The notes below the pieces were generated by a model that had not been told where the DNA came from, did no database searches, and worked only from the letters and a program-made list of their open reading frames with translations. From Perkinsus olseni (taxonomy: Eukaryota; Perkinsozoa; Perkinsida): 64,000 bases of DNA. Of this stretch, positions 56,727 through 64,000 are shown one piece after another. Every line of letters starts with the position of its first letter. Position 1 is the stretch's first letter. Position numbers and translations under genes: made by a program. The DNA is taken from positions 1-64,000 of the forward strand of contig JABANN010000102.1 in assembly GCA_013115125.1 (NCBI GenBank), written 5' to 3'.

Positions 56727-59700
56727 TCATCTTCCGGACGCTGCAGAGGGGGGCGTGGACGGGTTTGTGAGGACCCTTATCACATGAGTAGGAGGGACTT
56801 GCAGTTCTTGATTGACCTCACTGCCAAGATACTTATCCAAGGCTCCTTTCAACTGCAAACAACGACAGCATATAAAAGATACCACCAACGACTGAGTCGT
56901 CACCTCATGATTTTCCCGTTCGATAATGATGCACTTTTGTACGGCTGCCGCTCGTCTGTTTAAAAGCTTATACTGCCTGTTAAGGCAACTCTCAACCGCG
57001 GCGTGAAGGCGCACGCTCATCGACGGCAAAGCATGCCCGATCCGCTCCCAAAACCTGTCAGGTAGAGAGAATCCAGCTGTCTCTCTGAAAGTTGTGAGGG
57101 TTCACTTTCGCTCTTCTTTTCGTCTCCGGGCTGCCTTTTCCGCGTCCGTTTTCTCTCCACCTTTGCGATTCTTTTTCTTCCTGAATCCGTAATACGCCAT
57201 GATCGACCAAAGATACCACTGAAGTATCCCTACTTATCAGGAGCGACATCGGCCAGTCTAAGATTCTCTTTTTCCACTATAAATTCTGTTATCAAACTGA
57301 GCACGTCGTCCGCTTCCACCAGCCACGTCTCGTCATCTTCATCTTGGCCTCGGAAAAATTGCGAGACCAGCAGATCCACATCTCGCTGATCTTCGCACCC
57401 GGTGGCACGAAGTATCGCGTCAATCTGATGACACAAAGGGGCTGTTGCGTCTGAGAAATCCCCAGAAGCTCCCGAAGTCCAATTGGGAGCAACTCACGGT
57501 CATCCTCATCACGCCCACTCCGACGACATTGACAGCGGAGCGTGAGTAGATAATCACAGCCGGAACTCATCATCAACGAAATTCAAATCTCGCTACTCCT
57601 GCAGGGGTTGAACCCCCTTCTGGCAAATACTATCACTACGTGTACCATCCAAGGGAGCTGAGAGCCGCTACTAGCGACCCTGGTATTACCTCAACCACTG
57701 CCCTGTGTTCGGGTGGGAGGTCGCGGCATTGATCCTTCACGGAGATGTCCAACAGGAAGCCTGCCTCGTTCCTTATCCAGTCCATAACCGCTTTCACTTT
57801 GCTACCCTACAACAACATCAACAACCGCTCAACGACCAGAGACATGGCGCCCGGAGGAGATCTTCATACTCAAACGACAGAAAAGCGCATCTTTACAAAT
57901 TTCATCCTGGCATTAGTTAAGTTGTTTGGATACCACCAGCTTCAACCTACCGAGAATCTCCCTCCTGCTGATCCGGAAGTATGTCCACTCTCGCTGCTGA
58001 CGATCGCCGTGGATGACTTCCCCGTAACCGTGCCGGCCTCGCTCATCACTTCTATTTCCTGCTGGATCTGGTCCAGGCTCGGCGCCGTCCACGCTAACCC
58101 GAGCAGCTGATGAAAAAACAACAAAATCTCCAGGATTTTTTCCGAAAACACCAACTTTCCTTCCGAAAATCCGCGTCTCACTACCGCCTCTAGCGCTCGC
58201 CCCACTGATCGATTTCCCTCAATACCTGTTCGTGTATGATTCTATCACCATCCAATACCTTCTCCACGAGACCTCGAACCTCTGTCTCGTTATTGGCCCA
58301 GACATCGGAAATTTTTTTCTGATCTTGTTCTTCAAACCTCCTTGTTTTCTCCAGCACGTGTCGATACTGTTGCATCAGTCGGGCCAATTCTTCCGTTAAA
58401 TTGCCGTTGTCCTTGCGTGAGGTGGTCTCCATCTTGACGAACCTAGCAGACGAATCGAAGCTTCCTCGTACCACACCTCCACCGAATCACTGAACGGTTG
58501 ATTTTCAAAAAGACAATACTCTCCAAAGACGTATACAAACCGCGAGTGGAAATGTGTTTTTTCCAGATCTAGTCAGATTACTTGCCCAAATTTTTGAGAT
58601 TTTCCCAATTTTTCCCTTAATTTTACGTTCCTGCGATTTTTTCCCATCATCAGCATGATTTCAATCTCTAACATATTCACGTCCGGTGACCCGATAGCAT
58701 CCCCGAGCGAGGGTATCTTAGGTTGATGATGGGAAGATTTACTTGTCTGAGATTCTCTGTTTAGCATCTCGCAACTTGCTCAGCTTGACCTTATAACTCG
58801 CTTCTATCGCGCTATGTTCTTTATTTCGCTCCGCTAAAACCTGAACAAAAGCGTTGAGGAAATGCAAGAGACAGCAAGATAGCAAGATGGTCTACCTGTA
58901 GATTGTAATCTAGTTTCTCCTTATTCAACTGGTAAGTGGCCATAGTCCGTTCCAAGTGCTGCTCCAACTCGTGTATGGACCCCTCTAGCGACATCTTTAC
59001 TTTGTTAAATTCATCCAAGTCCTGAGGGAGTGCCACAAAGAGGAGATTGAACCGTTCCGAGAATAGCAGGAAATCTTATCCATTCATCACAAAAAAGAAA
59101 TAAAAACTAACGGAGAGTTTCCTACGTGGATAGTGAAACGGTTAGTAGACTTCAGCGGTAGCAGAAAATTATTTTTTTGAGAAAAAACGCAAAACAGCTG
59201 AAAAACGGGAAGTTCTCCACTGGGAAATGCAAAATCATTCGATCATCCCACCTGAATCATGTACGATGTAATAAGGATACGAAAGAGGCTCGAGGTTGAA
59301 CTAAATCTTTACGCAAATCACTTCTCCTGTGAAAACGTCGTGCACAGTTGAAAAAAGTTAAGAGAACACTTGCGGAAAATACACGATGGCCATGCAAAAA
59401 TACAAAATCCTTCCACTGGGGTACCCCACGGACTACGAGAAATGTATGAAAAATACCGTAGCTGACCCGAAGTAAATATGCAGGAATTCTCCGATTCCTG
59501 CCAGCTCCGTACGACACACTGAACGCCGTCTAATAGCTGCTTTAGGGTAAATTTTCAGGAGTTGAAATTTTGCCAAAAAATTTTCTCAAATTCGGGAAAA
59601 AATTATTTATTTCAGCACCAAAAAATCCAATATTCTCACCCGATGGCACAAGTCTTCGTTTTTCTGGTGAAATTGCTTCTCCCGCTCCTGCCGCTGCTCA

Positions 59701-60895
59701 AGGAACTCACTCTCTTCCCTCTGACAACATCACCCAACCTACTTCGTATCTTTCAAGGTTCAACCTAAGATACTACCTGCCTCCGCTGCTCGAAAAGAGC
59801 ATCTAGCTCCTTCTTTTGCTCAGCTAACAGGTCAGCTCGGTCCTTTTGAAGATACTCCTCAAAAAATTTCAACTGCCCTCTGTGAACCTCCCGCTGCCGT
59901 CGGACGTTTTCTGTTATCAACTTCGTCATTTTACGAACCTACTAGCGTCACTCGCCACGAAATTGATCATCGCATCGGGAAATTGTTCGATATCTAATCA
60001 TCTTCACGTACTGCGCAAAGGATATCATAGTGAGGCATTTCGGCCCGAGCAGGGCATTGCATTTTATGCTACTTTCCCAGCATCAACCTCTTTTCAACTC
60101 TCCCTCGCTTTATCTATTACATCCTCTTCCGCCCTTTTCATAGCTTTCACAAACGTGAAATTTTTTTCCTCCAATTCCGCCAAAAATTCTCGAATTCGTC
60201 GGTCCTAAAAACAGAACGCGTTGAGCATAATTTCGTGGCGCGTGAGAAACTCACTTTAGAATCGATAATAGCTTGACATGATATCGTCTGCGTCTCCAAC
60301 TCCTTTGCCAACTCCTAAGACAAAGGTCCCAGGTTCGATCCCCGGCGCCGACATCTAATATTATATCACCTGGGCTATATTTATTCGTGCCAAATCGGAC
60401 CACTTCATTTCAACTGCGGCATTTTTCCTATTGGACGTGATCGCTTCGATCTGTAGGGTTTCGTACCTGGAGACAGAAAAAGCGTACCAAATTAGTATCT
60501 ATAAGACCGTTCTTCCCCCAATATTTATACTATCCGCCTTCATAATCAAACTCTGGCGCTTCTAGTGCGCGGGAAAAAATCAAAGGAAAACGAGAAAATA
60601 AAAGAAAGAAACCGCAAAAAAATCCAAATTTAGAAGAAAATTCAACCAACAGCAACGCTGGTCGCTCCGTCCGCTGCAGTTTGACGGTTCACCCCTTGGT
60701 GAAACAATCATCTACGCGTTCACTGATGGTCACGGGTTCGATTCCCCCCAAGGGCACTTATTACCTATCCAAGCGGGCATTCTCATCCTGTATCCTCCTA
60801 CCATTCTCAGCATCATCAGCATCCACTTTTATGTTAGTAATTTCGTCGATCAAATCCGCATCCGATCGGGCAGCAATTGCGATGGCCTTATCCAT
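56727..60895 (-). CDS. DRC1: Dynein regulatory complex subunit 1
   Basis: About 16 exons, at least 620 residues. Minus-strand exons: 60895-60765 (MDKAIAIAARSDADLIDEIT, NIKVDADDAENGRRIQDENA), 60466-60370, 60204-60099, 59910-59777 (FFEEYLQKDRADLLAEQKKE), 59720-59640, 59021-58896 (DEFNKVKMSLEGSIHELEQH, TYQLNKEKLDYNLQ), 58840-58743, 58630-58582, 58432-58226 (NLTEELARLMQQYRHVLEKT, WANNETEVRGLVEKVLDGDR), 58106-57951 (LLGLAWTAPSLDQ), 57806-57690 (VMDWIRNEAGFLLDI), c.57445-57234 (IDAILRATGCEDQRDVDLLV), 57180-57106, 57054-56904 (FWERIGHALPSM) and 56852-56727 (YLGSEVNQELQVPPTHVIRV). These follow the DRC1 family order, including LGLxWxAP and VPPTxVxR. It is a long coiled-coil scaffold at the base of the nexin link. 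An extra exon between 59640 and 59021, and the acceptor near 57445, are unresolved. Human DRC1 is about 740 residues. Confidence 0.88.
57181..57233 (-). repeat. Family-A intron in DRC1
   Basis: A 53-nt intron, gtaggg to attcag, with GGTATCTTTGGTCGATC in gene-sense orientation. The surrounding block CCATGATCGACC (plus strand) is nearly identical to CCATGATCAACC in the DRC11 intron. Confidence 0.75.
57604..57625 (-). other. tRNA T-arm-like module at the end of a DRC1 intron
   Basis: On the minus strand the intron ends with AAGGGGGTTCAACCCCTGCA followed by the acceptor G. The B-box-like GGTTCAACCCC forms a short stem and sits directly on the splice acceptor. This is the only module in DRC1 in sense orientation. 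Confidence 0.45.
58631..58742 (-). repeat. Family-A intron in DRC1, antisense copy
   Basis: On the minus strand the intron starts gtaaatcttcc and contains CATCATCAACCTAAGATACC, the reverse complement of the core seen in the introns at 57181 and 59721. The same element therefore occurs in both orientations within one gene. The acceptor at 58631 was chosen because the alternative ttag leads to a stop. Confidence 0.65.
58841..58895 (-). repeat. Family-B intron (DRC1)
   Basis: A 55-nt intron, gtagac to GTTCAG, containing CATCTTGCT and CTTGCATTTCCTCAACGCT in the same order as the PEX16 intron at 43269-43323. Flanking exons (KLDYNLQ and VLAERNKEH) are fixed by DRC1 family conservation, so the intron borders are secure. 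Confidence 0.8.
59721..59776 (-). repeat. Family-A intron in DRC1 with hairpin
   Basis: A 56-nt intron starting gta directly followed by the core. On the plus strand GTATCTTTCAAGGTTCAACC then TAAGATAC (59746-59773) is a near-perfect inverted repeat: GTATCTT pairs with AAGATAC and AGGTT with AACCT. The intron is about half hairpin. Confidence 0.85.
59946..59964 (-). repeat. Copy of dispersed AATTTCGTGGCG element in a DRC1 intron
   Basis: On the minus strand it reads AATTTCGTGGCGAGTGACG, in the intron between exons 60204-60099 and 59910-59777, in sense orientation about 35 nt before the acceptor. Confidence 0.65.
60228..60352 (+). other. tRNA-like element filling DRC1 intron 2
   Basis: Intron 2 of DRC1 (60205-60369) consists mostly of a plus-strand element, antisense to the gene. 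It begins AATTTCGTGGCGCGTGAG (A-box-like) and ends AGGTCCCAGGTTCGATCCCC then GGCGCCGACA (B-box GGTTCGATCCC at 60332-60342). GGCGC at 60238-60242 can pair with GCGCC near the 3' end. A-to-B spacing is about 95 nt, longer than a simple tRNA, so I read it as a tRNA-derived element, not a functional tRNA gene. Confidence 0.5.
60690..60758 (+). other. tRNA-like remnant in DRC1 intron 1
   Basis: In intron 1 (60467-60764), plus strand, antisense to DRC1. CCCTTGG and CCAAGGG could pair as a 7-bp acceptor stem around a 48-nt interior, and the interior ends GGTCACGGGTTCGATTCCCC (B-box GGTTCGATTCC at 60735-60745). Total length is only 62 nt and the T-stem is imperfect, so it is not an intact tRNA. Confidence 0.5.
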
Positions 60896-61860
60896 TACAA
60901 GTTGAAAGTAATATAACGCAAGGCGGATAGTAGATCGGGCGCGGTATTTTGCACGCGCCGCGAAATTACGCGCGCGCCCACGGTGAGCTGGCGTCGGGAG
61001 ATTTCGAATACCCAAAATCCAAGGGGAAGGTGCCAAAGCCAAGGAGGCACTTTCGGGGATCTAGTTGCGCTCGGCAATACTTTGGGTTTCTGGTGGGCCT
61101 GGGTAACAGTTCCGGGTTCGGGTTGCCCTGTCGGGTTTCGGGAGGGGTTTCTGGTTTCCCGTTCCTGCCTTCACCCACAAATTGTGGGCCACAATTCCGG
61201 AACTTTTTCCGGAACTTTTTCTGTTGCCTTTGCCTCCCTGTCGAACGTGCTTCCTTGGATTTCGTACCTGTCCCGGAGATTTGGTACTTCACCTTTCGAT
61301 GATTATCAAACTTGATGTTTTTTCTCGGCTTGGACACATCGTAGCTTCCGACCGGTCCTCAGGCATTCCCAATTGGGTATCTCGAGTATATCTCGCTTGC
61401 AATTTATCGGTTGCGCTGCTTTAGGGACGAAGTTAGTTTTTATGGTTGACGAAGCCGTGGCTGGTACAATCTGCCGTCACAAAAGGGTATCATTCAGTCT
61501 CCGAAAAGTTTTCGATGTTCTTTCAGGTTGATTGTTAATTATGATAATTTCAAAATGGACGGCGGCTGTTGGACGGGTCTCCTTCGGGACTGTCCGTGTA
61601 TTGTCGCGCCGGGCTGTGGCGTCCGGGTTCAGTTCTATGGCTGCTGTTAGCGATGGTAGTAGTGAGATGTGGGCGATTTGCGGTATTAGTTAATTAGGGA
61701 ATACTGAGCATTTATGGCAGTGAGTATCTTACGTGAGGAACACCGTCTTCAACTTTCGAATAGCTATATCAGATGTTGCATAGTAACTCTTTTCTGCAAA
61801 TAGAAGAGAAGACAGTATAAGAGTATAAGAAGAAGCCACGAGCAGTTAACGTCCAATTAT
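60896..61860. other. Upstream region of DRC1, nothing recognised
   Basis: The stretch between the DRC1 start codon and the next plus-strand exons. Frames of about 100-120 codons on both strands at 60949-61337 are GC-rich and low-complexity with no family features. It includes another AATTTCGCGGCGCG-type motif (minus strand, 60954-60967), just 5' of the DRC1 start. Confidence 0.35.
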
Positions 61861-61869
61861 GAAGCTTCC

Positions 61870-63724
61870 GAATTGGAGCCGGAAAAATACCCGGGTGGAG
61901 AATTCTTGCTGAATTTCCAACGGTACATCTCTTTTTCGGCTGTAAACGGCGGTGTTACGGTAGTTGCGGTAAGCGGGGGGCGGTCCACAGTAGCTTGGGT
62001 AGGATTACATCTACGGCATCGGCCCAATTACAGCAGCTGGATGACCGCTGTAATTTCATGAGACCACAATTTCCGTTAATCGTGTCGATTGCGTCCGTCG
62101 CACGTCACTTCTGAGGAATCGCGAAGATGGGAATATCTTGGCCGCCAGGTGATAAGTAGTTATTCTTCTTCTTCTTCTTCTTGGAATGTGCTCTTTGTTG
62201 CCGATACCAAAAACTGCACAACTCGTGAGAGGAAATATCTTACCGTTGGATTATGGATAAGACTTTGTGCGGATGTTTGAAAAAGTTTTACGCAAGTCAG
62301 TTCGGCAGACCTGATCGGGGAATCTTATTTTCTGTGCATCGCTCGGTTCAACCTTAGATACGTTGGTTGGTTCCAGTGCCTCGTCTGATGTTCCCATACA
62401 GCGGCCTTCTGAAGATTCTATCATGGAAGCTCCCGAGGGCGGGGGGGTTGAAAATATCAAATTCGGAGAATCGATCGATACTGAGTTGAAGACAGCTTCC
62501 CTAGCCCCGATGGTAGTGATGGGGATCTCCATGCTTATCGACCTAGCGACTGGTTTGCGAGTGATCGTATTGATCTTGGAGGGCGCGTCACCGAAATTCG
62601 GGGTTTGGAAATTTTTGACGGATGAGTCAGGCAAAATTGTGGCTAGCTTTAGATGAAGAAGCGAAGAAATGATTTCATCGGATACAGTGGTCCAAATAAT
62701 CTTGGAGTATTTGCGAAAGGAGCGGTATCTCCGTAACAATCACGAATCAGAAGCTGTTTCTTGGATATATTGTGTGTAATAGCAATCCACTTAGTACTGT
62801 AGTTCCGATGCTTATCTTTGTTGCCTATGAAAGATCATGGTGAGGTGCTGTTATAGGATTCCGTGATGAATAGAGTAGGACTTTCCGAGGCAAAGGTGGC
62901 GTGGTAGGCTATTGATCAGAGAATTTTTTTTGTGAGTATGAATCTTCAATAACGATCGGGCTCGCAGAAATTTCTTTTTTTCGACAAAATACCGAAGATC
63001 CGCTCCGCTTCGTTTGATGGATCGATAGAAATTCTCCAAAAACGAGTCCACTACTGGTTTGACGCTGATTGAGATCGGGCCTCAGGTGCGATCGATGTGG
63101 TTCAACGTACCCGGCGGAATGGCAGTTAGGAATTCGTTATACAGAGGGTCGTCGAGGGAGGCAGCAGCGCTGGCTGAGGGGGATGCAACGAGGGCGATGG
63201 TAGTAAAAAGGGAAGAATAGATCCAGGGATTTTACCTCAGTTGAAGACGGAAGCTTCTCACCAATTTCACGCGCGTCAGCGTACTTCTAGTTGAGCATAG
63301 TCGCTTCAGCTTCCGGGGGGAAATTTTGTAAAATTTTCAGAATTTTTTCCATTGTTGTTTCAACTCATTTTTCGGGTTTTCGTATTGCACTAGTTTGTCA
63401 GGTGGGGCCGTTCGGGTTGGCAATGGAAGCTGTGCGAAAAACGCTAGGATACTCGGCACCAATAGATATGTCGCCTAAGTAGGTTATTCCGTGTATCACC
63501 AGCATGAAAGATTCTCTACAAGATACTCTTGTAACCTGGTTATTGAACCCTACCATAAGGGTCAAACTGCAGCATATAATTGGACTAACGTGCTCATCCC
63601 GAGATCAGTTGCCTACCGGTGGCCGTTGGATCTTTATGTCGATCCGGTAGTAAGGGAAAAGGAAGAAGAGATTTTCTGGTATATTCATAGTACTGGAGTT
63701 TCGCTCGTCATGTTCTCAAAGTGA
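61870..63724 (+). CDS. Unrecognised plus-strand multi-exon gene (partial)
   Basis: Several stretches look like exons. One near 61873-61970 encodes PEKYPGGEFLLNFQRYISFS. One from about 62373 to 62656 follows a ttccag acceptor and encodes SSDVPIQRPSEDSIMEAPEG, GVENIKFGESIDTELKTAS, a hydrophobic LAPMVVMGISMLIDLATGLR and PKFGVWKFLTDESGKIVASF. One near 63394-63479 encodes VGPFGLAMEAVRKTLGYSAP. A last one ends at a stop at 63722-63724 and contains YNWTNVLIPRSVAYRWPLDL and VREKEEEIFWYIHSTGVSLV. One transmembrane segment is possible. Whether these form one gene is unknown, and I recognise no family. The second exon is preceded by a family-A core (62345-62361). Confidence 0.33.
62345..62372 (+). repeat. 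Family-A core upstream of a splice acceptor
   Basis: GGTTCAACCTTAGATACG (one base off the core) followed by GTTGGTTGGTTCCAG, a probable acceptor for the exon starting about 62373. It fits the family-A intron layout, but the donor was not identified. Confidence 0.5.
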
Positions 63725-64000
63725 AAAACGCGACGTGATTTGAAGTCACTTCGCGAATTACATGCGGAAATGCGAAAAAAACAGTTTTTCGGGAAAAATG
63801 AGGAAAAAAATCGAGTTTTCCAGGAAAACACTCATATCGCACGACCCGGTGATAGGAATACTTGGTAAACGGTGAAGAACTTTTCCGTACCGTCCGGGGC
63901 GTGTGATTGGAGCTACCCTCGTGGAGGGGGGCAGCGGGGTGCCGCGTCTCGGGGCTCACCGGTAACAACCCAGTATCAGTGGGATAATTGGCGTCGGTCA
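63725..64000. other. Window end, nothing recognised
   Basis: No gene supported in the last 276 bases. Confidence 0.4.

Noticed and set aside
60690-60758. A genuine tRNA gene
   Set aside because: A 7-bp acceptor-like stem and a B-box are present, but the unit is only 62 nt, the T-stem is imperfect and no D-arm/anticodon-arm pair closes. Listed only as tRNA-like.
62251-62739. A 162-codon minus-strand frame as a gene
   Set aside because: The plus strand over the same bases has better splice context (family-A core then a ttccag acceptor) and more natural composition. The minus frame is probably antisense.

Overview
The window is nuclear DNA of a protist eukaryote. Several genes are cut by very short spliceosomal GT-AG introns (about 30-60 nt), which I could place because the exons on either side rebuild recognisable protein families. 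Flagellar-axoneme proteins, a peroxisome-biogenesis factor, short introns, balanced base composition and secreted orphan proteins with internal repeats suggest a flagellated alveolate, most likely Perkinsus or a relative. The genus is inference from gene content and style, not from a marker gene.

Layout. 1-6 kb: a decayed or unresolved stretch, then a methyltransferase-like gene with an acidic tail (2281-4315) and a small helical gene (4410-5868), both plus strand. 6.9-9.4 kb: a large minisatellite with an assembly gap. 10.8-16.7 kb: minus-strand genes, the clearest being a phytanoyl-C0A-dioxygenase-like protein (10771-c.12428). 16.9-29.6 kb: plus-strand multi-exon genes including a PH-domain protein, a possible exocyst-Sec6-like piece and a long coiled-coil protein. 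29.6-38 kb: gene-poor, with a small secreted protein (32706-33631), a 31-bp palindromic satellite and two small orphan genes. 38.6-41.6 kb: a tandem pair of intronless Spinster-type MFS transporters. 42-45.2 kb: PEX16 and a D-glutamate-cyclase-like gene. 46-48.5 kb: a secreted repeat protein with a second gap. 49.5-60.9 kb: DRC11 (plus), a small bromodomain protein (minus) and DRC1 (minus). 61.8-63.7 kb: plus-strand exons of an unrecognised gene.

How the genes relate. DRC1 and DRC11 are subunits of the same axonemal structure, the nexin-dynein regulatory complex, and sit about 2 kb apart in convergent orientation with only the bromodomain gene between them. PEX16 (peroxisome membrane biogenesis) and the phytanoyl-CoA-dioxygenase-like enzyme could both relate to peroxisomes, but they are far apart and no operon-like logic is implied.

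The most interesting signal is in the introns. Introns of unrelated genes (DRC1, DRC11, the bromodomain gene, the PH gene and an orphan gene) share a core, GTATCTTAGGTTGA or its reverse complement. It occurs in both orientations and sometimes as an inverted pair. A second pair of 55-nt introns, in PEX16 and DRC1, shares a different 19-nt block. Other introns carry tRNA-like B-box/T-arm modules or an AATTTCGTGGCG motif. Together these look like several families of intron-generating or intron-colonising elements (introners).
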